Part shown: positions 8,120-17,422 of the stretch, one piece after another
How positions within the stretch are numbered: position 1 is the first letter of the stretch
How the letters are laid out: every line of letters begins with the position of its first letter
NCBI RefSeq assembly: GCF_030499515.1
Contig: NZ_JASTWJ010000001.1
Span: 8,040,001 to 8,104,000 of the forward strand
Length of the DNA: 64,000 nucleotides
Source of the DNA: Streptomyces sp. DT2A-34
GTDB taxonomy: Bacteria > Actinomycetota > Actinomycetes > Streptomycetales > Streptomycetaceae
Reading direction: 5' to 3'
The notes under the pieces: generated by a model
The model's input: the letters and a program-made list of their open reading frames with translations, nothing else
What the model was told of the DNA's origin: nothing
The model's database searches: none
Translations under genes and position numbers: made by a program

Positions 8120-8176
8120 TGTGGCTGGTCGCGCCCACGCGGCGGAGCCGCAAATCGATACAGCCCCGCGCCCCTT
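8120..8176. repeat. Dispersed 57-bp Streptomyces intergenic repeat, copy A
   Basis: This 57-bp element between nadK and recN is identical at 54 of 57 positions to 22238-22294. It contains the small hairpin GCGGCGGAGCCGC. Both copies lie just after a gene and in the same orientation as flanking transcription. Similar sequences are familiar from Streptomyces intergenic regions; their role is not established. Confidence 0.85.
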
Positions 8177-8296
8177 AGCGGCATCCACTCCCCTGGGTGA
8201 CAATGTGCTGCCGATACCCATTCGTCACCTGCACCTTCACATCACGGACCCGGGGGCCGTCGCACTCCCCGCCTCCGACCTCGTAAGGTCGTGTCC

Positions 8297-10027
8297 GTGT
8301 TGGAGGAGATGCGGATACGGTCGCTCGGAGTCATCGACGACGCTGTCGTCGAGCTGTCGCCGGGGTTCACCGCTGTCACGGGTGAGACGGGTGCGGGCAA
8401 GACCATGGTGGTCACCAGCCTGGGGCTGTTGCTCGGTGGGCGGGCGGACCCGGCGCTCGTGCGGATCGGGGCGGAGAAGGCGGTCGTGGAGGGGCGGATC
8501 GCCGTGCCTTCGGGTGCGCCGGTCGTCGTACGGGTCGAGGAGGCCGGGGCGGAGCTCGACGACGGGGCGTTGCTGATCAGCCGTACCGTTTCCGCCGAGG
8601 GGCGGTCGCGGGCGCATCTGGGTGGGCGCAGTGTGCCCGTGGGGATGCTGGCCGAGCTCGCCGACGAGTTGGTGGCCGTGCATGGGCAGACCGACCAGCA
8701 GGGGTTGCTGAAGCTGGCCCGGCAGCGGCAGGCGCTCGATCGGTACGCGGGGGATTCCGTCGCTGTGCCGCTCGCCAAGTACACCGAGGCGTACCGGCGG
8801 CTGCGGGCCGTCTCCGTCGAGCTCGACGAGATCGTCACGCGCGCGCGTGAGCGGGCTCAGGAAGCCGACCTGCTGCGGTTCGGGCTCGACGAGATCGCCG
8901 GTGTCGAGCCGCGGGCCGGGGAGGACGTGGAGCTCGCCGAGGAGGCGGAGCGGCTGGGTCACGCGGAGGCGCTGTCGTCGGCCGCCACGGCCGCGCACGC
9001 CGCGCTCGCCGGTAATCCGGAGGACCCCGAGGGCATCGACGCGGCGACGCTTGTGGCCGGTGCGCAGCGGGCCCTGGACGCCGTGCGGGCGCACGATCCC
9101 GCGCTGGCCGCGCTGGCGGAGCGGATCGGGGAGATCGGGATCCTGCTGGGCGATGTCGCCGGCGAGTTGGCGGGGTACGCCGATGACCTGGACGCCGACC
9201 CCCTGCGGCTCGCGGCCGTCGAGGAGCGGCGGGCCGCGCTGAACGCGCTCACGCGGAAGTACGGCGAGAACGTCGCCTCCGTGCTCGCCTGGGCCGAGGA
9301 GAGCGCGGCGCGGCTGACCGAGCTGGACAGCGACGACGAGCGGATCGAGGAACTGACCGCCGAGCGGGACGCGCTGCGGGCCGAGCTGGGCGGGCTGGCG
9401 CAGGCGTTGACCGATGCGCGCACGGACGCCGCCGAGCGGTTCGCCGCCGCGGTGACGGCGGAGCTGGCCTCGCTCGCCATGCCGCACGCGCGTGTGTCCT
9501 TCGACATCCGGCAGACCGAGGATCCGGAGGGTGTGGAGGTCGGCGGGCGTGCGGTCGCCTACGGTCCTTCGGGTGTGGACGAGGTCGAGCTGCTGCTCGC
9601 GCCGCACCCGGGAGCGCCGCCCCGGCCCATCGCCAAGGGCGCGTCCGGCGGTGAGCTCTCGCGCGTGATGCTCGCCGTCGAGGTCGTGTTCGCGGGGACC
9701 GATCCCGTGCCGACGTACCTCTTCGACGAGGTCGACGCCGGTGTCGGTGGCAAGGCGGCCGTGGAGATCGGGCGGCGGCTGGCCCGGCTGGCCAAGACCG
9801 CGCAGGTCGTGGTGGTGACCCACCTGCCGCAGGTCGCCGCCTTCGCCGACCGCCAGTTGCTCGTCGAGAAGACCAACGACGGGTCGGTCACCCGCTCCGG
9901 GGTGAAGGTGCTGGAGGGCGAGGAGCGGGTCCGGGAGCTGTCCCGGATGCTCGCCGGGCAGGAGGACTCGGAGACCGCGCGGGCGCACGCGGAGGAGTTG
10001 CTGGCGACGGCTCGGGCGGACGTGTAG
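8297..10027 (+). CDS. recN: DNA repair protein RecN
   Basis: The 576-residue SMC-like ATPase acts early in double-strand break repair. Walker A is GETGAGKTM near residue 35; a long coiled-coil-forming middle (roughly residues 150-370) follows, with the C-terminal signature ASGGELSRVMLA, Walker B TYLFDEVDAGVGGKAAVEIG and the D-loop VVTHLPQVAAFAD. Length and motif order are typical. GTG 8297 is chosen because AAGG lies 8 bases upstream; GTG 8291 would be too close to it. RecN is commonly SOS-induced, but no LexA box was seen immediately upstream. Confidence 0.95.
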   Translation: MLEEMRIRSLGVIDDAVVELSPGFTAVTGETGAGKTMVVTSLGLLLGGRADPALVRIGAEKAVVEGRIAVPSGAPVVVRVEEAGAELDDGALLISRTVSAEGRSRAHLGGRSVPVGMLAELADELVAVHGQTDQQGLLKLARQRQALDRYAGDSVAVPLAKYTEAYRRLRAVSVELDEIVTRARERAQEADLLRFGLDEIAGVEPRAGEDVELAEEAERLGHAEALSSAATAAHAALAGNPEDPEGIDAATLVAGAQRALDAVRAHDPALAALAERIGEIGILLGDVAGELAGYADDLDADPLRLAAVEERRAALNALTRKYGENVASVLAWAEESAARLTELDSDDERIEELTAERDALRAELGGLAQALTDARTDAAERFAAAVTAELASLAMPHARVSFDIRQTEDPEGVEVGGRAVAYGPSGVDEVELLLAPHPGAPPRPIAKGASGGELSRVMLAVEVVFAGTDPVPTYLFDEVDAGVGGKAAVEIGRRLARLAKTAQVVVVTHLPQVAAFADRQLLVEKTNDGSVTRSGVKVLEGEERVRELSRMLAGQEDSETARAHAEELLATARADV

Positions 10028-10413
10028 CGAGAGCGGTGGCGGAGCGGGCCGTGCGCTGTCGTGGCGCACGGCCGCGTCCAGGACCTTGTGCAACTCCTCC
10101 GTCAGCGAGGCCCGTCGGCGACGTCCGGGGCCTCGGTGCGATGGCCTTCACGCCGGCCGCCGAGGCATGCTCCACGTGCGCATGTTCGGCCACACCCCCC
10201 ACCCCGCCTCACTCGTGCAGGTGACTCGGCCCGCCGTGTTGCCCGGCGTCCGCGCCGTCTTCGCCCTCCCGCCGTTCCCGGAACACCCGTACGTCCTGGC
10301 ATCCTTGGCGTAAACACGTCGTACGCGTAGGGATCCTCGCGGTACACCCCCTCCGCCCGATCCTTCTGTACTTTCTTCGTGACCGCCCGACCCGAACCAG
10401 GAGCCCCGGCCAC
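10028..10413. other. 386-bp intergenic region between recN and the glycosyltransferase
   Basis: No convincing gene is seen; short open frames on both strands lack recognisable content and ribosome sites. The distal part presumably holds the promoter of the glycosyltransferase, whose AGGAG is at 10399-10403. No clear terminator for recN was found. Confidence 0.4.
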
Positions 10414-11550
10414 GTGACCCCCGTGAGCAGCCACTCACCGCACGGCCAGTCGTCGCTGCGTACCGTGCAGGTGCTGGGCGGCGGCAACGCCGGCAGCAGC
10501 GCGCATGTGCGATCGCTGGCCTCGGGGCTGGTCGCGCGGGGCGTGCGGGTCACCGTGTGCGCCCCCGTCGAGGCCGATCACGCCTACGACTTCGCCGGGG
10601 CCGGCGCCGAACACGTACACGTGCCACGCAGCAGCGATCCCGCCTCCGTGGCCGCCCTGCGGGCCGCGTGCGCCGACGCCGACCTGGTGCACGCGCACGG
10701 GCTGCACGCCTCCTTCCGTGCCGTCCTCGCGCTCAGCGGGCGGCGTACTCCGCTCGTCGTCACCTGGCACGACCGGGCGCATGCCGAGGGCGCCCGCGCC
10801 CATCTCGTACGGCTGCTGGAGCGGCGGGTCGTCAAGGCCGCCTCCGTCGTGCTCGGGACCACCTCGGCGCTGGTGGACCGCGCCCGCCGTACGGGTGCCC
10901 GGGACGCCCGCCTCGCCGCCGTCGCGATGCCCGGGCCGGGCCGTGCCGCGGAGCACGACGACCCCGACCGGCTGCGGCCCAAAGTCCGGGCCGAACTCGG
11001 GGCCACCGGGCGCCCGTTGCTGATCGCCGTCGGCTCGCTGGAGCGGCATCGCGGGTACGACGTCCTGCTGGACGCCTCGCGCGCGTGGCTGCGGCTCGAT
11101 CCCGTGCCGTTGGTCGTGATCGCGGGGGAGGGGGCGCTGCGGGCCGCGCTGCAGCGCCGGATCGAGGACGAGGCGCTGCCCGTACGGCTCATCGGGCGGC
11201 GTGACGACGTCTCCGAGCTGCTCGCCGCCGCCGACGTCGCGCTCCTGCCGAGCAGTTGGGAGTCACGGTCCGTCCTCGCCCAGGAGGCCCTTCACGCGCG
11301 CGTGCCGCTCGTCGCCACCGAGGTCGGCGGCGTGCCGGAGCTCGTCGGGGACGCGGCCGAACTCGTCCCGTACGGCGACCCGGAGGCACTCGCCGACGCC
11401 GTCGTACGGCTGCTCGGTGATCCCGAGCGCCGCGAGCTGCTCAGGGAGCGGGGCATGCGGCAGGCGGCGACCTGGCCGACGGAGGACGAGACGGTCGCCC
11501 AAGTGCTCAGCGTGTACGACGAGTTGACGCAGCCGCAGCCCATGATCTAG
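10414..11550 (+). CDS. Glycosyltransferase family 4 (GT-B fold)
   Basis: This 378-residue protein is a predicted retaining glycosyltransferase. The N-terminal Rossmann half begins VQVLGGGNAGSSAHVRSLASGL, matching the donor-loop pattern of GT4 enzymes. The C-terminal half has LIAVGSLERHRGYDVLLDA, the AADVALLPSSWESRSVLAQEAL nucleotide-sugar site (with E-x7-E geometry) and VATEVGGVPELV. No membrane helix is present. In Streptomyces this gene usually follows recN; the acceptor is unknown but cell-envelope glycans are plausible. GTG 10414 has AGGAG 10 bases upstream. It is convergent with the PucR gene. Confidence 0.88.
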   Translation: MTPVSSHSPHGQSSLRTVQVLGGGNAGSSAHVRSLASGLVARGVRVTVCAPVEADHAYDFAGAGAEHVHVPRSSDPASVAALRAACADADLVHAHGLHASFRAVLALSGRRTPLVVTWHDRAHAEGARAHLVRLLERRVVKAASVVLGTTSALVDRARRTGARDARLAAVAMPGPGRAAEHDDPDRLRPKVRAELGATGRPLLIAVGSLERHRGYDVLLDASRAWLRLDPVPLVVIAGEGALRAALQRRIEDEALPVRLIGRRDDVSELLAAADVALLPSSWESRSVLAQEALHARVPLVATEVGGVPELVGDAAELVPYGDPEALADAVVRLLGDPERRELLRERGMRQAATWPTEDETVAQVLSVYDELTQPQPMI

Positions 11551-11581
11551 CGCCGGGAGCGTCACTACCCCTCTCCTCCCT

Positions 11582-13246
11582 CTACCCCGCATGCCTTCGC
11601 GCCCGCAGCGCCAGGCTCAACGCCAGTACCGTCTGCGGGTCGTCGAGGTCGGTGCCGAGCAACTCGCCGATGCGGGCGAGGCGGTTGTAGAGCGTCTGCC
11701 GGTTCAGGTGCAGTTCGCGGGCCGTCTCCGCCTTGCGGCCGGCGTGTGCCAGGTACGTCTCCAGGGTGGGCAGCAGGGGCGGGCGGGAGCGGTTGTCGTG
11801 GTCGCGGAGGGGGCCGATCGCGCGCTCCACGAAGGCCGCGAGGTCCGGGTGGTCGCGCAGCCGCCACAGCAGCAGGTCGATGTCCAGGCGCCGGGCGTCG
11901 TACCAGGGGCGGTCGGACAGGCCCTGCGCCGCCGTCGCCGTCTCTGCCGCGTGCCTCAGGCTCGCCGAGGCCGCCGCCCAGCCGCCCGCGACCCCGACGA
12001 CCACGACCGGGGGCTGCGCGCCCGGCCGCTGGAACCCGGCCCGCTCCACGCCCGCCCGCAGCGCCGCCGCGACCCGGTCCGCGACCGCCGACCGCTCCGA
12101 CTCCGCACGCAGGCCCAGCAACAGGGGAACGCGGCCCTCGACCGGGCGTACACCCAGCAGGACCGGAACTCCGACCGACGCCAGCTCCTCCCCGACCGCA
12201 CGCGCCAGCACCGCCCAGCCGCCGCCGGGGGAGAGCGCGTCCCCCAGCCGCATCACGACCGGCAGCAGCGGGCCGTCACCCGGCTTGAAGCCCAGCACAC
12301 GCGCCTGTGCCGGGGCGTCCTCGGCGGCGACACGGCCCTCCGCGAGGTCGGTCAGGAAGTCGCCGCGACCGCGTGCCGCCAGCTCCTCCTCCTGGCGCGC
12401 CTGCATCAGCACCACGGCCAGGATGCCCGCGGCCCGTTCGGCGGCGATCCGGTGCACGGGCGCGAGCGGGCCCCGGACGGGCAGGAGCGCGAGACGGGCC
12501 CGGACCGAACCCGTCCCCGGGCCGCCCCCCGGCACATCCACCAGCACCGACCCGGCGGGCGGCGGCGCGTCCTTGTGCTGCCCCCGCAGCCCCTCCCACA
12601 CCTGCAACGGATCCGCGCCCTCGGGGCCGGCCCCGGCGGCGTACAGCAGTCGGCCGTCCGTCGTCTCCAGGAAGACCGGGTTGCCGCCGAAGTCCGCCAG
12701 GATGCCGAGCACCTGGGGCACACCGCCCCCGCCGAGCAGTGCTTCCGTGCACCGGCGGTGCACTTCCTCCGCCCGTTGCAGCAGCGCGTAGTGGCCGTTG
12801 ACGATCTCGGTGTGGATCTCCTCGGTGACCGTCACGAAAGCCACCTCGCGGTGCAGCTGGACGAGCGGCAGACCGGCCGTACGTGCCGTGTCGACCAGCG
12901 CGGCGGGCAGACGCGGGAAGCGCGGGCCCAGCTCGATGACGAGGGCCGCGATGCCGCGCTCGGCGAGGGTCCGCACGAACGCGCGCTGGTCGGCCGGACG
13001 GGTGCCGAGGCCGTAGCCCGTGGTCAGCAGCAGCTCCCCGCCCTTCAGCAGGGAGGCGATGTGGGGCACCTCGCCCGCGTGCACCCAGCGCACGGTCCGC
13101 CCCAGCCGGTCGGCGCCCGCGATGACCTCGGGCAGCCCGCTGCGCAGCCCGGGCAGCTCCAGCGCCCGTCGCACGGTGATCCCGGCACCGTGGGTGTCGA
13201 ATCCGCTGTCCGTACCGCCCGTACCGATGCCCGCACCGCTGTCCAT
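11582..13246 (-). CDS. PucR-family transcriptional regulator
   Basis: The 554-residue regulator has an N-terminal PucR sensory domain (ITVRRALELPGLRSGLPEVIAG, roughly residues 20-140), a middle GAF/GGDEF-like region, and a C-terminal helix-turn-helix of the PucR type (ETYLAHAGRKAETARELHLNRQTLYNRLARI-like segment near the end). PucR proteins control purine, GABA or amino-acid catabolism genes. ATG 13246 is used because upstream codons are poorly conserved and the family starts near there. It is divergent from an amino-acid permease across 222 bp, so the permease is its likely target. The permease is frameshifted. Confidence 0.85.
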   Translation of the reverse strand: MDSGAGIGTGGTDSGFDTHGAGITVRRALELPGLRSGLPEVIAGADRLGRTVRWVHAGEVPHIASLLKGGELLLTTGYGLGTRPADQRAFVRTLAERGIAALVIELGPRFPRLPAALVDTARTAGLPLVQLHREVAFVTVTEEIHTEIVNGHYALLQRAEEVHRRCTEALLGGGGVPQVLGILADFGGNPVFLETTDGRLLYAAGAGPEGADPLQVWEGLRGQHKDAPPPAGSVLVDVPGGGPGTGSVRARLALLPVRGPLAPVHRIAAERAAGILAVVLMQARQEEELAARGRGDFLTDLAEGRVAAEDAPAQARVLGFKPGDGPLLPVVMRLGDALSPGGGWAVLARAVGEELASVGVPVLLGVRPVEGRVPLLLGLRAESERSAVADRVAAALRAGVERAGFQRPGAQPPVVVVGVAGGWAAASASLRHAAETATAAQGLSDRPWYDARRLDIDLLLWRLRDHPDLAAFVERAIGPLRDHDNRSRPPLLPTLETYLAHAGRKAETARELHLNRQTLYNRLARIGELLGTDLDDPQTVLALSLALRARRHAG

Positions 13247-13468
13247 GGGCCGGACGCTACCCGCGGGGATGCTTCCACGACATCTCCGGACGGTTACGGA
13301 GACGATCACCGGCCCCCGGCGCCCGACAATGCGTCGCGCCGCACGCCGAATTGCGGGACCCCATGTCGGTTGTGGCGTACATCACTGCGCCGCCAGACTG
13401 GCGCATCCGAAGGGAAGCGACGCCGTCGGCTTCGGATTTCGTTGTGGAAGCACCTTGAGAGGGATGGA

Positions 13469-14972
13469 ATGACGGAGACACCCCAGCGAGAGGTTCACCG
13501 GCTCAAGGCGAATTCCGTCGGCCTGGTGGGCGTCGTCTTCATGGCGGTCGCCACCGCCGCGCCGATCACCGCGATGACCGGCAACCTGCCCATCGCGGTC
13601 GGCTTCGGCAACGGTACGGGCGCGCCCGCCGGCTACCTCTTCGCGACGCTCGTGCTGACGGTGTTCTCCGTCGGATACGTCGCCATGGCCCGCCGTATCA
13701 CCGCCGCCGGCGCCTTCTACGGCTACATCTCCCACGGGCTCGGCCGGATCACCGGCATGGCGTCCGGGATGCTCGCCGTGCTGGCGTACATCGTCTTCGA
13801 GGCGTCCATCGTCGGAGTCTTCTCGTACTTCGCGCAGACGACGGTCCACGACCAGCTCGGCGTCGACCTGCCCTGGATCCTGTACGCCGCCGCCATGCTG
13901 CTCGTGACCGCGGTCCTGGCCTACTTCGACATCAACCTCACCGCGAAGGCCCTCGGCGTGATGCTGGTCGCCGAGATCGCGGTGCTGTTCGTGGTCGCCA
14001 CGGCCGTGCTCCTGAACGGCGGCGGCCCCGACGGCATCCCCATGGAGCCCATCAACCCCGAGAACGCCTTCACCGGAGCCTCCGCCGGTCTCGGTCTGTT
14101 CTTCGCCTTCTGGTCGTGGGTCGGCTTCGAGTCGACGGCGATGTACGGCGAGGAGTCCCGCGACCCGAAGCGCGTCATCCCGCGCGCGACGCTGATCTCG
14201 GTGATCGGTGTCGGGATCTTCTACATCTACGTGTCCTGGATGACCATCGCGGGCAACGGACTCGAGCGCTCCGTGGAGATCTCCTCCGGCACCAGCCCGC
14301 TCGACCTGTTCTTCGACCCGGCGCACTCCTACCTCGGCGCCTGGGCGGTCGACGCCTTCCAGTGGCTGCTGATCACCGGGTCGTTCGCCTGTGGGATGGC
14401 CTTCCACCAGTGCGCGGCCCGCTATCTGTACGCCATCGGCCGCGAGGGCTTCCCGCATCCCGCGCTCGGCCGCACGCACCCCCGGCACGGGTCGCCGTAC
14501 ATCGCCTCCTTCGTGCAGTCGGTCATGCGGTCGGGCTCGTCGGCGCCTTCTGGCTGACCGGGCAGGACCCGTACATCCACCTGTACACCCTGCTCGCGAT
14601 CCTCGGCACGATGGCGATCCTCATCGTGCAGACCCTGTGCTCCTTCGCGGTCATCGGCTACTTCCGCAAAAACCACCCCGAGGACCGCCACTGGTTCCGC
14701 ACACTCACCGCCCCCCTGCTCGGCGGCATCGGCATGATCGCCGTCGTGGGGCTGCTGGTGACCAATCTGGACACCGCGGCCGGTACGGCGGCCGACTCGC
14801 TGTTCTTCAAGGCCATCCCGTGGATCGTCGGGCTGGTCTTCTTCGGCGTCTCGGGCTCGGCTGGTATCTGAAGCTCCGTCGGCCGCAGCGGTACGACATC
14901 ATCGGCCGGATCGTGCTGGAGGACTCGGCCGAGCGGACGGAAACCCCGGTTGGGGTGCCCTCGGCGGGGTAG
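13469..14972 (+). pseudogene. APC-family amino-acid permease with two frameshifts
   Basis: Starting at ATG 13469 (GAGAGGG just upstream), the reading frame encodes an amino acid-polyamine-organocation transporter: LVGVVFMAVATAAPITAMTGN, successive membrane helices, and GLFFAFWSWVGFESTAMYGEES. Near 14520-14530 the frame is lost (premature stop at 14557) and the homologous sequence continues one frame over (GLVGAFWLTGQDPYIHLY). Near 14848-14858 it is lost again (stop at 14871) and resumes as LGWYLKLRRPQRYDIIGRIV to a stop at 14972. The conceptual protein is about 500 residues, normal for the family. Either the gene is newly dead or there are two single-base sequence errors. Confidence 0.8.
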
Positions 14973-14982
14973 CGGCGCCTGC

Positions 14983-15945
14983 ATGGACTTCAGCGTGGTT
15001 GCCGTGGCACGGGAGGACGACAGTCCGGTCGAGGAGCCGTTGCGGGTGGCGGTGTCCGCCGATCGGCCCGGGTACCGCGAGGTGTGGGCGGGGGAGGGGC
15101 CGACCTGGGACTCCTTCGTCCTCGCCGCGGCGATCGGGCGGGCCACCGAGCGGGTCGCGCTGACGGCCGGTCCCGTGGCGGTGTCGGTGCGCGAGCCGTT
15201 CGGCATCGCGCGGGGTGCCGCCTCGGTCGCCGCCGTCACCGGGCGGGCGGTCGGGGTGGCGCTGGGGACGTCCAGCAAGCGGGTGGTCGAGGGCGTGCAC
15301 GGGGTGCCGCGGGTGCGGCCCGCGGCGGCGATGGAGGCCTCGGCGGCAGCCCTGCGCGGCTTCCTGCACGGCAGGCCCGGTGAGCCGATCGTCCCCGGCA
15401 GCGCCTTCCCGCGCCGCCTCCCGCCTCCCGGCGGCCCGCTCACCGTGGCGGCCTTCGGCGACCGCGCGATCGCCACGGCGGCGGTCCACTCCGACCGGAT
15501 GCTGCTCGACCTGGTCTCGCCGGAACAGGTCCGTGTGCTGCGGGCGAAACTCCAGGCGGCCGCCGACCGCGCGGGCCGTACGTCGCCGCCGACCCTGGCC
15601 GCCTGGTTGCCGGCCGCCGTCGATCCCGGCCCGGAATCCCTAGCGCAGGTCCTGCGGAGCATCGCCGGGTATCTGACGGTGCCGGGCTACAGCGACATGT
15701 TCGAGGCGGCAGGGTTCGGGGAGGCGGTCGAGCTGGCCCGGACCGGAGCCGACCCCGGCACGCTGGTCCGGGCGCTGCCCGCCGCGGCGGCGGACGTGGT
15801 CGGTCTTGTGGGCGACTGGGACGCCGTACGCGCGCGTGCCGAGGAGTACGCCGAGGCGGGCCTCGACGAGATCGCCCTCGTCCCGGCGACGGCGGGTGAT
15901 CCGGGCGGGGAGCGGACGCTGACGGCATTCGAGCAAGCCTGGTGA
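14983..15945 (+). CDS. Luciferase-like (LLM class, F420-dependent type) oxidoreductase
   Basis: This 320-residue protein resembles the bacterial luciferase-like TIM-barrel family (coenzyme F420 or flavin dependent). Visible features are an N-terminal REVWAGEGPTWDSFVLAAAIGRATERVAL segment and repeated VTGRAVGVALGTS and TVAAFGDRAIATAA strands, typical of LLM enzymes, with a C-terminal VRARAEEYAEAGLDEIALVP ending. Streptomyces makes F420. The substrate is unknown. ATG 14983 lacks a clear ribosome site, and the gene begins 11 bases after the permease remnant, so the two were probably co-transcribed. Confidence 0.75.
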   Translation: MDFSVVAVAREDDSPVEEPLRVAVSADRPGYREVWAGEGPTWDSFVLAAAIGRATERVALTAGPVAVSVREPFGIARGAASVAAVTGRAVGVALGTSSKRVVEGVHGVPRVRPAAAMEASAAALRGFLHGRPGEPIVPGSAFPRRLPPPGGPLTVAAFGDRAIATAAVHSDRMLLDLVSPEQVRVLRAKLQAAADRAGRTSPPTLAAWLPAAVDPGPESLAQVLRSIAGYLTVPGYSDMFEAAGFGEAVELARTGADPGTLVRALPAAAADVVGLVGDWDAVRARAEEYAEAGLDEIALVPATAGDPGGERTLTAFEQAW

Positions 15946-15951
15946 CCGCGC

Positions 15952-17334
15952 TCAGGCCGGCCTGATGTTGTGGTTGAACCGGAAGACGTTGTCCGGGTCC
16001 CACCGCCGCTTCAGCTCCGCCAGCCGCCGGGTGTTCCCGGCGCCCAGACCGGCCACCACACGCTCCGCGCCCTCGTCGCCGATGAAGTTCAGGTACACCG
16101 CGCCGGTGCTCCACGGCCGCACCTCCGCGCGGACGTCCCGGACCCACTGCCTGCACCGCTCGTCGTCCGCCGGGTCCTGCCACATGCCGTAGGGATGCAC
16201 CGCCCAGGGCGCGTCCCGGTAGGGCACCGGGTACTCGTGCGGCCCGGCGGCGATCGCGCCGCCCTGCGGGAGGAGCGCGTGCTGGGTGCCGGTCGGCACG
16301 GGCATGGACCGCCCGGCCGCGCAGTAGACGTCGACGAAGTCGTCCGGCGCGCCCGTCAGATACTCCGCCGACCAGTAGTGCCGCATACCGGGCGGATCGT
16401 CGATCATGCACTGCACGTCGGCGTACGGCATCGCGCCGACGATCTCCGTCTCGTGCGGCAGCGCCAGCAGCGGTTCGGCGTACTTGCGCATGTCCTGCTC
16501 GGCACCGGCGTACGTCAGCAGCGCGGCGCACACCAGGCTGCCGACCAGGGACGGCGGTACGAACTCCTCGGGCGGGCCGGTGAACCACAGGACGCCGCCG
16601 CCCACCTCGTCGGGGCCGGACTCGATCACGTCGCGGAAGGTGCGGACGGCGTCCGGTGCCGACTCCGGCCGGTACAGCAGCAGCGCGATGGCGAAGTCGG
16701 GCAGCTCGTGCAGCTTCAGCGTGATCGCAGTGGCGATGCCGAAGTTGCCGCCGCCGCCGTGCAGCGCCCAGAAGAGGTCCGGGTTCTCGTCCGCGTTGGC
16801 GTGGACCCGGCTGCCGTCGGCGGTGACGAGTTCCACACCGAGCAGATTGTCCACGGCCAGCCCGCACCAGCGGTCCAGCCAGCCGGTGCCGCCGCCCAGG
16901 ACGAAGCCGCCGACGCCGGTGGTCGACGCCCGGCCGCCGGTCGTGGCGAGGCCGTACACCTGGGTGGCGCGGTCCAGGTCGCTCATCGTGGCCCCGCCCG
17001 CGACCCGTACCGCCTCGGCCCCCGGGTGCACGGTGACGGCGCGCATGTGGCGCAGGTCGACGACCAGGCCGTTGTCGTTGAGCGCCATGCCCGCGACGCT
17101 GTGCCCGCCGCCGCGCACCGCGATGTTGAGGTCCAGCTCCCGCCCGAACCGCACGGCCCGCACGACGTCGTCCTCGTCCACGCACTGCGCGATCACCGCG
17201 GGCCGCCGGTCGATCATGGTGTTGAAGACGCCCCGGGCGTCGTCGTAGCCGAAGTCCCCCGGCGCGAACACATCCCCGGCGAGATCCTCACGCAGCGCGA
17301 CGAGGGCCGCGCCCGCCTTCGAGGAGGAAGCCAT
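15952..17334 (-). CDS. FAD-linked oxidase (berberine-bridge-enzyme-like)
   Basis: The 460-residue flavoprotein has the FAD_binding_4 domain with AVRGGGHSVAGMA (around residues 70-82), whose histidine is the usual 8-alpha-histidyl FAD attachment site, and TTGVGGFVLGGGTGWLDR near residue 140. The BBE C-terminal motif (VYLNFIGDEG...RRLAELKRRWDPDNVFRFNHNI) is intact. Such enzymes oxidise alcohols, sugars or secondary-metabolite amines using oxygen. No signal peptide is seen, so it is presumably cytoplasmic. It ends 6 bp from the convergent LLM gene. The substrate cannot be inferred. Confidence 0.85.
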   Translation of the reverse strand: MASSSKAGAALVALREDLAGDVFAPGDFGYDDARGVFNTMIDRRPAVIAQCVDEDDVVRAVRFGRELDLNIAVRGGGHSVAGMALNDNGLVVDLRHMRAVTVHPGAEAVRVAGGATMSDLDRATQVYGLATTGGRASTTGVGGFVLGGGTGWLDRWCGLAVDNLLGVELVTADGSRVHANADENPDLFWALHGGGGNFGIATAITLKLHELPDFAIALLLYRPESAPDAVRTFRDVIESGPDEVGGGVLWFTGPPEEFVPPSLVGSLVCAALLTYAGAEQDMRKYAEPLLALPHETEIVGAMPYADVQCMIDDPPGMRHYWSAEYLTGAPDDFVDVYCAAGRSMPVPTGTQHALLPQGGAIAAGPHEYPVPYRDAPWAVHPYGMWQDPADDERCRQWVRDVRAEVRPWSTGAVYLNFIGDEGAERVVAGLGAGNTRRLAELKRRWDPDNVFRFNHNIRPA

Positions 17335-17422
17335 GGCCGCCCCCTTCCTGAAAGGGGCAATCGCTTGCTTCCAGCCTAGGCGGGCGCGCCGCGCCGGTCC
17401 TGTTCAGCCGCAGGGGCGGGCT

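Noticed and set aside
10028..10413. Small genes in the recN-glycosyltransferase gap
   Set aside because: Open frames on both strands lack ribosome sites and resemble GC-rich shadow frames.
11591..14557. A 988-codon open frame on the plus strand
   Set aside because: Most of it is the opposite strand of the PucR gene; only the permease part from 13469 resembles a protein family.
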